Assembly: GCA_030067055.1 (NCBI GenBank)
Contig: JASJAL010000377.1
Coordinates: 1-6,621, forward strand
DNA from: Kiloniellales bacterium
GTDB taxonomy: Bacteria > Pseudomonadota > Alphaproteobacteria > Kiloniellales > JAKSBE01
DNA length: 6,621 nucleotides
Direction: 5' to 3'
How positions within the stretch are numbered: the first letter of the stretch is position 1; the number at the start of each line of letters is the position of its first letter. Positions 1 to 4,742 of this stretch are shown here, piece by piece. The notes below the pieces were generated by a model. The model ran no database searches. It worked only from the letters and a program-made list of their open reading frames with translations, and was not told the DNA's origin. A program made the translations under genes and the position numbers.

Positions 1-754
1 CGCGGCGGGCCTCGAAGAAACCGGGGCGCAGCGGCCGCAGCTCGCCGTAGCGGCGGAAGAAGGGCTCGCCGAAGGTCCCGAAGAGGGTCGAGAAGGCGAG
101 TTCCACCTCGGCATCGGCGTAGTGGATCGCCGGGTCGACGAAGGCGGCGATGCGGCCGCCACGGACCAGCACGTTGCCGCCCCACATGTCGCCGTGGATC
201 AAGGACGGTGGCGCGGCCTCGCCGATCAGCGTCGGCAGGCGGCCGCAGAGCACTTCGAGTTGCTTAAGGGTCTCCGCCGGCAGGTGGCCGGCCTCCAGCG
301 CGACTCGGCCAAAGTGCAGCAGGCGCCGCTCGGCAAAGAAGTCGGCCCAGCTTTCGGTCCAGGGGTTCGGCTGGGGGAGCGGGCCGATCAGGGTGTCGCG
401 CTCGAAGCCGTAGCGCGGCGCCGCGATGCCGTGCAGGGCCGCCAGCAGCTCGGCGGCGTGGGTCTCGGCCGCCCGGTCGATCGCGTCGCCAGCCTCGACG
501 TAGTCGATGATCAGCAGATCCGCGGCCGCGTGGCGCACCGCCGGGACCGGCAGCTCGGAGTTCTCGGCCAGATAGCCGAGCATGAAGGCCTCGAGCATCA
601 GGTCGCCGCGGGAGGCCGACTTGACGACCACGGCCTCGCCGCCGTCCAGATCGGCGCGGTAGACCTCGGCGATGCAGCCGCCGGTCAGAGGCGAGAGGCG
701 GCGGGGCCGGCGCCCCAGGGCGGCTTCGACGGCGGCAGCGAGGGCCGCGGTCAC
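1..754 (-). CDS. Fructosamine-kinase family protein (protein-deglycation kinase), C-terminus cut by the window edge
   Basis: Reading the minus strand from GTG at 754 gives 251 open codons that run off the left edge; the family is about 280-300 residues, so roughly the last 35-45 are missing. The protein resembles the fructosamine-3-kinase family, which has a protein-kinase/APH-like fold. Visible are a glycine-rich segment with GGCIAEVYR (25-33), a candidate ATP-binding lysine in VVVKSA (Lys45), a glutamate in LEAF (Glu55), a hinge-like LIIDYVEAG (81-89), the catalytic-loop motif HGDMWGGN (187-194) and a metal-binding aspartate in FVDPA (Asp207). Members phosphorylate ketoamines on glycated proteins or free amines; bacterial ones often prefer ribulosamines or erythrulosamines, so the substrate here is open. 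The GTG start overlaps the stop of the phosphatase gene upstream (GTGA), indicating translational coupling. No good Shine-Dalgarno sequence is seen, which fits coupling. An aminoglycoside phosphotransferase is less likely given the GGCIAEVY motif. Confidence 0.9.
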   Translation of the reverse strand, partial: MTAALAAAVEAALGRRPRRLSPLTGGCIAEVYRADLDGGEAVVVKSASRGDLMLEAFMLGYLAENSELPVPAVRHAAADLLIIDYVEAGDAIDRAAETHAAELLAALHGIAAPRYGFERDTLIGPLPQPNPWTESWADFFAERRLLHFGRVALEAGHLPAETLKQLEVLCGRLPTLIGEAAPPSLIHGDMWGGNVLVRGGRIAAFVDPAIHYADAEVELAFSTLFGTFGEPFFRRYGELRPLRPGFFEARR

Positions 755-1233
755 AGGTGATCCCGTTGCAGGCTCGCGACCAGCCCCTCGACACCCTTCT
801 CTATGAGTTCCAGCGCCAGATCGAACTCGCCGAGGTTGCCGTAGTAGGGGTCCGGCACGTCGCTGAGACCCGTCTCCTCGGGATGGTAGTCCATGAAAAG
901 CTTCAGGCGGTCCTCGGCGCCGGCCGGGCAGATCCGCTTCATCTCCTCAAGGTGGCCACGGTCCATGGCGATCAGGAGCGAAAAGGCCTCGAAGTCGCCG
1001 TCCCTGATCTGGCGGGCGCGCAGCTCCTTCAGCTTGTAGCCGCGCAGCAGGCCCGCGGCGATCGAACGCTCGTCCGGCGGCTGGCCGATGTGCCAGCTGC
1101 CGAGGCCGCAGGAATCGACCGCGACCTGCGCCTCCAGACCGCGTTCCGCCAGGCGCTTGCGCAGCACCGCCTCGGCGGTGGGGGAACGGCAGATGTTGCC
1201 GGTGCAAACGAAGAGGACGCCGACTTTCGTCAT
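751..1233 (-). CDS. Low-molecular-weight protein-tyrosine-phosphatase family protein
   Basis: This complete 160-residue protein has the usual length for the cytosolic low-molecular-weight phosphatase family. The P-loop sits at the N-terminus as VCTGNICRSP (9-18), with nucleophile Cys10 and phosphate-binding Arg16. The general-acid loop DPYYG (128-132) places the catalytic Asp at 128, and the two following tyrosines are the pair often phosphorylated in eukaryotic members. WHIGQPPDERS (47-57) matches the substrate-lining loop. The family hydrolyses phosphotyrosine; the human enzyme LMW-PTP-A also dephosphorylates protein-bound ribulosamine 5-phosphate. The gene is first in a minus-strand pair and overlaps the fructosamine-kinase gene by four bases, so a role in protein deglycation is a reasonable inference. 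An arsenate reductase of the same fold is less likely because the DPYYG loop and N-terminal P-loop fit the phosphatase closely. The ATG at 1233 is directly before the P-loop strand, and no alternative start lies close by. Confidence 0.93.
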   Translation of the reverse strand: MTKVGVLFVCTGNICRSPTAEAVLRKRLAERGLEAQVAVDSCGLGSWHIGQPPDERSIAAGLLRGYKLKELRARQIRDGDFEAFSLLIAMDRGHLEEMKRICPAGAEDRLKLFMDYHPEETGLSDVPDPYYGNLGEFDLALELIEKGVEGLVASLQRDHL

Positions 1234-1283
1234 GAACCGCTACACGGACCGCAGGTTATGATCGCCTTTTCCACGCGCTCGTC

Positions 1284-1289
1284 TATCAT
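1284..1289 (+). promoter_or_regulatory. Possible -10 element for the sirtuin operon
   Basis: TATCAT matches five of six bases of the sigma-70 -10 consensus and lies in the short divergent gap. Transcription would then start near 1296, only a few bases before the ATG at 1300, giving a nearly leaderless message. No convincing -35 hexamer is seen at the right distance, so this is a weak candidate. It agrees with the absence of a Shine-Dalgarno sequence before that ATG. Confidence 0.25.
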
Positions 1290-1299
1290 CCCTCGCATC

Positions 1300-2025
1300 A
1301 TGGGGCAACGCAGCGCAGGCCGGATCGTCATCCTGACCGGGGCCGGGATCTCCAAGGAGTCCGGTCTCGACACCTTCCGCGATGCCGACGGCATCTGGGC
1401 CAAGGTGCGCCTCGAGGACGTCGCCACCCCGGAGGCCTTCGCCCGCGATCCGGCCACGGTCCACGCCTTCTACAACGCCCGGCGCCGGGGGCTGCTGGCC
1501 GAGACGGTGCAGCCCAATCCCGCGCACCTGGCGCTGGCCCGACTGGAGGCCGAGTGGCCGGGCGAGGTCCTGCTGGTCACCCAGAACATCGACGACCTGC
1601 ACGAGCGCGCCGGTTCCCGCAACCTGATCCACATGCACGGCGAGATCCTCAAGGCCCGCTGCCTGGCCTGCGGCGCGGTCACCGCCTGGCGGGAGGACAT
1701 GGACCTGGAGAGCCGCTGCCCGAGCTGCGCGGCGACGGGCAACCTGCGGGTCGACGTCGTGTGGTTCGGCGAGATGCCCTTCCAGATGGATCGGATCTTC
1801 GCGGCCCTGGCGGCCTGCGACCTCTTCGTCTCGATCGGCACCTCCGGTGCCGTCTACCCGGCGGCTGGCTTCGTCGAGGCGGCCCGCAGCACCGGCCGGG
1901 CGCACAGCGTCGAGCTCAACCTCGAGCCCTCGGACCGCCACAGCGCTTTCGCCGAGCGGATCTATGGCCCGGCCGGCGACGTCGTGCCAAGCTACGTCGA
2001 GGGCCTGCTGTCGGAGGCCGGCTGA
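1300..2025 (+). CDS. cobB: NAD-dependent protein deacylase, class III sirtuin (CobB type)
   Basis: The 241-residue protein follows the order and spacing of E. coli CobB. It has the NAD-binding GAGISKESG (14-22), TFRDADGIW (25-33), TQNIDDLHERAG (94-105), the catalytic base His113 in HMHGE, a zinc ribbon with cysteines 121, 124, 140 and 143, VVWFGEMP (153-160), GTSG (180-183) and NLEPS (207-211). FYNARRR places Tyr58 and Arg61 in the Y-x-x-R arrangement that marks class III sirtuins, which remove succinyl and malonyl groups; CobB also deacetylates. It should therefore strip acyl groups from cytosolic lysines using NAD and regulate metabolic enzymes. The frame stays open far upstream, but that extension is the reverse complement of the phosphatase gene. 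ATG 1300 matches the short CobB form, while ATG 1258 would add 14 residues. It heads a probable operon with the next two genes, 23 bases before the PPOX gene. Confidence 0.95.
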   Translation: MGQRSAGRIVILTGAGISKESGLDTFRDADGIWAKVRLEDVATPEAFARDPATVHAFYNARRRGLLAETVQPNPAHLALARLEAEWPGEVLLVTQNIDDLHERAGSRNLIHMHGEILKARCLACGAVTAWREDMDLESRCPSCAATGNLRVDVVWFGEMPFQMDRIFAALAACDLFVSIGTSGAVYPAAGFVEAARSTGRAHSVELNLEPSDRHSAFAERIYGPAGDVVPSYVEGLLSEAG

Positions 2026-2048
2026 ACCGCGGCGGGAGACCCAAACCC

Positions 2049-2666
2049 ATGAGCAGAGACGAGATCCGGGATTCCGAGGCCCTGCGCGCCCAGCTGGGCG
2101 AGCCCAGCGACCTGGTCCGGCGCAAGAAGCTTCGGCGGCTCGATCCCCATTGCCGGCGCTTCATCGCCCTGTCGCCCTTCCTGGTCCTCTCGACCGCGGA
2201 TGCCGAGGGCGCCTGCGATGCCTCGCCGCGGGGCGATGCGCCGGGCTTCGTCTCGGTCCTGGACGACGGCCGGCTGCTGATCCCGGAGCGGCGCGGCAAC
2301 AAGCTGGCCGACTCGCTGCTGAACATCCTGGAGAACCCCCGGGTCGGCCTGCTCTTCCTGATCCCCGGGGTCGATGAGAGCCTGCGGGTCAACGGGCGCG
2401 CCGGCCTGACCCGGGAGGCCGCGCTGCTGGCCCCCTTGGCGGTCAAGGGCAAGGCGCCGGAGCTCGGGATCCTGGTCGAGGTCGAGGAGGCCTACCTGCA
2501 CTGCGGCAAGGCCCTGATCCGATCTCGGCTCTGGGATCCGGCGTCGCGGATCGAGCGCGACCGCCTGCCCAGCCTGGGCCGGATGATCGCCGATCAGGTC
2601 AGCGGCTACGACTCCGAAGAAACCGAGGCCTATGTCCAGGAAAGCTATCGCGAGCGCCTCTACTGA
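2049..2666 (+). CDS. Pyridoxamine 5'-phosphate oxidase (PPOX) family FMN-binding protein, DR_2398-like
   Basis: The 205-residue protein resembles the DR_2398 group of PPOX-family split-barrel flavoproteins. The characteristic core is visible: PFLVLSTAD (43-51), the CDASPRGDAPGFV segment (56-68), LLIPERRGN (76-84), and NILENPRVGLLFLIPG (92-107), with FMN phosphate contacts expected around the RRGN and SPRGD stretches. The C-terminus is helical and charged. Members bind FMN or a related deazaflavin and are thought to carry out redox reactions, but no substrate is known for this group; it should not be read as PdxH. The start follows a GGGAG Shine-Dalgarno sequence at about the right distance. 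The gene lies 23 bases after the sirtuin and overlaps the following glycosylase-family gene by 35 bases, so the three are probably co-transcribed. The family assignment is from recall of conserved motifs; the precise subgroup is less certain than the superfamily. Confidence 0.82.
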   Translation: MSRDEIRDSEALRAQLGEPSDLVRRKKLRRLDPHCRRFIALSPFLVLSTADAEGACDASPRGDAPGFVSVLDDGRLLIPERRGNKLADSLLNILENPRVGLLFLIPGVDESLRVNGRAGLTREAALLAPLAVKGKAPELGILVEVEEAYLHCGKALIRSRLWDPASRIERDRLPSLGRMIADQVSGYDSEETEAYVQESYRERLY

Positions 2667-3261
2667 CGCCGCCGACCCGATGGCCGGGCTGGCGGCCCTG
2701 CTGGCCGAGGTCCGCGCCTGCCGGCTCTGCGCCGCCGAGCTGCCGCAGGGGCCCCGGCCGGTCCTGCGCGCCCATGCCGAGGCCCGCCTGATGATCGTCG
2801 GCCAGGCACCCGGAACTAAAGTTCATGCCAGCGGCATCCCCTGGAACGATAATTCCGGTCTGCGCCTGCGCGATTGGCTGCAGACCGACCCCGAGACCTT
2901 CTACGACGAGAGCCGTATCGCCATCGTGCCGATGGGCTTCTGCTATCCCGGCCGCGAGGACCGCGGCGGCGACAAGCCGCCGCGCCCGGAATGCGCGCCG
3001 GCCTGGCACCCGCGCCTGCAGGCCGCCCTACCGAAGGTCGAGCTGACCCTCCTGGTCGGGCTCTACGCCCAGGCCCGCTACCTGGGCAAGGCGCGCAAGG
3101 CGAACCTGACCGAGACGGTCCGCGCCTGGCGGGACTACCTGCCCGACCACCTGCCGCTGCCCCATCCGAGCTGGCGCAACACCGCCTGGCTGAAGCGCAA
3201 TCCCTGGTTCGAGGCCGAGCTGCTGCCCGACCTGCGCAACCGGGTCCGCCGGCTGATCTAG
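2632..3261 (+). CDS. Uracil-DNA-glycosylase superfamily protein with a probable 4Fe-4S cluster, atypical active site
   Basis: The 209-residue protein belongs to the uracil-DNA glycosylase fold, nearest to the iron-sulfur families 4 and 5. Four cysteines are spaced as cluster ligands: CRLC (30, 33), Cys104 in GFCYPG and Cys121 in PECAP, the last two separated by 16 residues. Motif 1 reads GQAPG (57-61) and motif 2 is HPSWRN (178-183). The usual family-4 form of motif 1 continues with an acidic pair; here TKVHASG follows, so the acidic residue that activates water seems to be absent. Trp71 in the GIPWND stretch stands where the uracil-stacking aromatic is expected. Activity on uracil is therefore not assured, and another damaged base or a non-catalytic role is possible. 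ATG 2632 has GAGG four bases upstream; ATG 2680 lacks such a signal. The 35-base overlap with the PPOX gene suggests coupled translation. Confidence 0.8.
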   Translation: MSRKAIASASTDAADPMAGLAALLAEVRACRLCAAELPQGPRPVLRAHAEARLMIVGQAPGTKVHASGIPWNDNSGLRLRDWLQTDPETFYDESRIAIVPMGFCYPGREDRGGDKPPRPECAPAWHPRLQAALPKVELTLLVGLYAQARYLGKARKANLTETVRAWRDYLPDHLPLPHPSWRNTAWLKRNPWFEAELLPDLRNRVRRLI

Positions 3262-3296
3262 CCCTTCTTGACCTGCGTCATGGTCCCGGAGCGGCG

Positions 3297-3326
3297 GGCG
3301 GCGTCTTCTGGTCGTACACCGCCGCC
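3297..3326 (+). other. Weak inverted repeat between the glycosylase and the small acidic gene
   Basis: Seven bases at 3297-3303 (GGCGGCG) are complementary to 3320-3326 (CGCCGCC), with a 16-base loop. No T-tract follows. In sequence of this composition such a repeat can arise by chance. A TTGACC hexamer at 3268-3273 could be a -35 element, but no -10 is seen at the right spacing. It may be a weak terminator or nothing. Confidence 0.2.
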
Positions 3327-3344
3327 AAAGCCTGGAGACCGCCG

Positions 3345-3617
3345 ATGACAGAGCCGTCGAAGACCACCGCGCGCGCCGGCGCCGCCTTGAGCGCCGACGA
3401 GATCCGCCGCATCGCGGGCGACATCTCGGACGCCAGGGTGCTGGCGATCCTCGACCTGGAGGTCAGCCGCGACGAGCTCGAGGAGGCCGTCGCCTGGGCC
3501 GAAGGCCAGTCCGACGTGCTCGGCGAGCTGGAGCTGCCGCTCTCCGGTGTGATCGGCGAGCTGCGCGAGATCCTCACCGCCGGCGAGGAGTGGGAAGAGG
3601 AACGACAGGCCGATTGA
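3345..3617 (+). CDS. Small acidic protein of unknown function
   Basis: A 90-residue protein that I recognise only as resembling conserved hypothetical proteins of alphaproteobacteria. It is acidic, with a basic and polar N-terminal tail (1-14), then a helical stretch with SADEIRRIAGDISDARVLAI (16-35), a second with SRDELEEAVAWAEG (41-54), a more hydrophobic segment ELPLSGVIGELREIL (63-77), and an acidic tail EEWEEERQAD (81-90). No signal peptide, membrane segment, cysteine or metal motif is visible. GGAG lies about eight bases before the ATG, supporting this start. The same frame is open well upstream, but that part overlaps the glycosylase gene in another frame and reads as arginine- and proline-rich shadow sequence. 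It stands alone, 83 bases after the glycosylase and followed at once by a large hairpin, so it may be its own transcript or the end of the preceding operon. No function can be assigned. Confidence 0.72.
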   Translation: MTEPSKTTARAGAALSADEIRRIAGDISDARVLAILDLEVSRDELEEAVAWAEGQSDVLGELELPLSGVIGELREILTAGEEWEEERQAD

Positions 3618-3621
3618 TCGG

Positions 3622-3704
3622 GACGGTAGGCGGGCTGCCCACCGTTGACCCTCCGTCCGGCGGTCCTGTGGACGGAGGCGGTGTAGCAGCCCGCTCCTGC
3701 CGTC
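3622..3704. repeat. Long interrupted hairpin of about 31 base pairs
   Basis: From outside in, 3622-3626 (GACGG) pairs with 3700-3704 (CCGTC), 3627-3630 with 3696-3699 (one G-T pair), 3631-3638 (CGGGCTGC) with 3686-3693 (GCAGCCCG), 3640-3644 (CACCG) with 3679-3683 (CGGTG), and 3650-3658 (CCTCCGTCC) with 3670-3678 (GGACGGAGG). The loop is 11 bases (3659-3669). There is a two-base bulge at 3694-3695, a small mismatch at 3639/3684-3685 and a five-base bulge at 3645-3649. The helix starts five bases after the TGA of the small acidic gene. It is far longer than an ordinary intrinsic terminator and lacks a U-tract, so it may be a structured RNA, a processing or stability element, or a palindromic repeat. 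Confidence 0.7.
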
Positions 3705-3723
3705 TCGGGTCCTTGGGCCTCAA

Positions 3724-3740
3724 GAGCGGTCTATCCGCTC
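3724..3740. repeat. Short hairpin, second of three in the gene-free region
   Basis: GAGCGG (3724-3729) pairs with CCGCTC (3735-3740) around a TCTAT loop. GGGC at 3715-3718 can pair with GCCC at 3745-3748 to extend it across an internal loop. Alternatively CTTG and CAAG just before it (3712-3724) can form a small competing hairpin. Confidence 0.5.
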
Positions 3741-3754
3741 CTCAGCCCCGCCGA

Positions 3755-3789
3755 CCCTCGACCGGAGCCCACAACCGGGCTCCCTAGGG
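3755..3789. repeat. Third hairpin, seven-base-pair GC-rich stem
   Basis: GGAGCCC (3764-3770) pairs perfectly with GGGCTCC (3777-3783) around an ACAACC loop. CCCT (3755-3758) and AGGG (3786-3789) can add an outer helix across an internal loop. No run of T follows on either strand, so it is not a standard intrinsic terminator, though it could close the structured block or act as a weak one. Confidence 0.55.
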
Positions 3790-3927
3790 CAGACCAAACA
3801 TTTTCGCCAAGACCGGCGTCACCGCCGCGAATCGACGACCTTTCAAGAGCCTATGACAGACCCGGAGCGAAATTCGTGATCTGCATCATGGTTTCCAGTT
3901 TCATCCGCCGGCAGGGGCCCTAACCGG

Positions 3928-4158
3928 GTGGAGGTCAGGGTCGAGTGCTATGCCGGGCACCGGGGCGAGGAAACGCCGCGCGCGCTGGCCTTCGACGGGC
4001 GCCGGGTCGAGGTCGTCGAGGTCCTGGACCGTTGGCTCGCGCCGGATCATCGGTACTTCAAGGTCTTGGGTTGCGACGGCGCGCGCTACATCCTGCGCCA
4101 CGACACGGCGAGCGGCCGCTGGAGCGTCACTTTCTACGACCGGACCGGGCCGCGCTGA
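3928..4158 (+). CDS. Small conserved-looking protein of unknown function upstream of archease
   Basis: A 76-residue protein that I cannot assign to a named family with confidence; it has some resemblance to small DUF6504-like proteins. It looks like an all-beta fold: VEVRVECYAG at the N-terminus, then ALAFDGRRVEVVEVLDRWLA (19-38), DHRYFKVLGCDGARYILRHD (40-59) and GRWSVTFYD (63-71), alternating hydrophobic strands with turns. Tryptophan, tyrosine and histidine are frequent; cysteines are at 7 and 49. No signal peptide or membrane segment is present. The GTG start is preceded by AGGGG at a distance of about ten bases, at the far end of the usual range. Codon use matches the neighbours. It lies 129 bases before the preferred archease start on the same strand and may be the first gene of the RNA-repair operon, but nothing in the sequence shows a shared function. 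Confidence 0.7.
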   Translation: MEVRVECYAGHRGEETPRALAFDGRRVEVVEVLDRWLAPDHRYFKVLGCDGARYILRHDTASGRWSVTFYDRTGPR

Positions 4159-4287
4159 TCGCCGCGTCGCGACGGCTTGATCTCGCTCAATGCCGACTTC
4201 TTCCGATTGCGCACCAATAGAAAAGTGATCGTGACGACGACATCGGCTTTCGGCCCAAATCCGGCACCGCTGGTCCCAGACGACGGC

Positions 4288-4710
4288 GTGGCCAGGCGGG
4301 GATGGTCGCACGAGCCTCACGATGCCGACATCCGTATTCGGGCCTGGGGCCCGACCCCGGCCGCCGCCTTCGAGGAGGCGGCCGCCGCCATGACGGCCGC
4401 GACCTGCGACCCGGAGCGGGTGCGGGCCCGGACCGCGATCCGGATAACCTGCACGGCGCCGGACCGCGAACTGCTGCTGGTCGAATGGCTGAACGCACTG
4501 GTCTACGAGATGGCGACCCGCGGCATGGTCTTCGGCCGCTTCCAGGTGCTCATGGACGACCACCGGCTGCAGGCCATCGCCTGGGGCGAGCCGCTGGACC
4601 GCGCGCGCCACCGCCCGGCGGTCGAGGTCAAGGGCGCGACCTATACCGCGCTAAGGGTCGCTCCGCGGGACGACGGCACCTGGGTCGCGACCTGCGTGGT
4701 CGATGTCTAG
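4288..4710 (+). CDS. Archease, activator of the RNA ligase RtcB
   Basis: From GTG 4288 this is a 140-residue protein of normal archease length. The family hallmarks are present: PHDADIRIRAWG (10-21), equivalent to the EHTAD motif, with metal-binding candidates His11 and Asp14; LLLVEWLNALVYE (62-74); FGRFQV (82-87); AWGEPLDRARHRP (98-110); EVKGATY (113-119, Lys115); and the C-terminal VVDV with the conserved penultimate Asp139. Archease speeds guanylylation of RtcB and gives it multiple turnover, working in the cytoplasm as a metal-dependent cofactor. The rtcB gene follows after 32 bases, the expected partner. The frame is open back to TTG 4177, with GTG codons at 4225 and 4231, but the added residues lack family similarity. 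GTG 4288 has no clear Shine-Dalgarno sequence, so the exact start is uncertain. Function is secure. Confidence 0.92.
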   Translation: MARRGWSHEPHDADIRIRAWGPTPAAAFEEAAAAMTAATCDPERVRARTAIRITCTAPDRELLLVEWLNALVYEMATRGMVFGRFQVLMDDHRLQAIAWGEPLDRARHRPAVEVKGATYTALRVAPRDDGTWVATCVVDV

Positions 4711-4742
4711 CGCGGCGCGATAGGAGACCTGGACAGGCGACC

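Larger units (their letters stand above)
3618..3927. other. Gene-free region with three hairpins, candidate structured RNA
   Basis: No coding sequence is convincing here on either strand; the one longer open frame (from about 3590) is low-complexity glycine, proline and arginine. The first half (3620-3790) is packed with complementary segments forming one long hairpin and two shorter ones in succession. The second half (about 3791-3900) is less GC-rich and could hold the promoter for the RNA-repair operon, although no clear -35/-10 pair is seen. I did not recognise 6S RNA, SRP RNA, tmRNA, RNase P RNA or a known riboswitch. The strand of any transcript cannot be told, as no T-tract follows the hairpins in either direction. 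Confidence 0.5.

Noticed and set aside
264..794. 176-residue minus-strand frame
   Set aside because: It is arginine- and proline-rich shadow sequence; the neighbouring frame encodes the fructosamine kinase with intact motifs.
757..1299. N-terminal extension of the sirtuin frame by about 181 residues
   Set aside because: It is the complementary strand of the phosphatase gene, has no sirtuin-family similarity, and the remaining 241 residues already match full-length CobB.
1240..1941. 233-residue minus-strand frame
   Set aside because: It is the shadow of the sirtuin gene with biased composition and no motif.
3279..3347. 22-codon frame overlapping the start of the small acidic gene
   Set aside because: No Shine-Dalgarno sequence and a composition typical of non-coding GC-rich sequence.
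3590..3787. 65-residue frame across the hairpin region
   Set aside because: Its glycine-, proline- and arginine-rich composition follows from the inverted repeats; no ribosome-binding site or family likeness.
3622..3789. Intrinsic terminators
   Set aside because: The stems are strong, but no T-run follows any of them on either strand.
3618..3790. 6S RNA, SRP RNA or two-piece tmRNA
   Set aside because: The long hairpin resembles a 6S apical stem in size, but the outer closing strand would fall inside the coding gene; the SRP GGAA-type loop and tmRNA acceptor features are absent.
3853..3923. Two tiny frames (8 codons from 3853, 11 codons from 3888) as leader peptides
   Set aside because: No ribosome-binding site, no attenuator-like codon runs, and such short frames are expected by chance.
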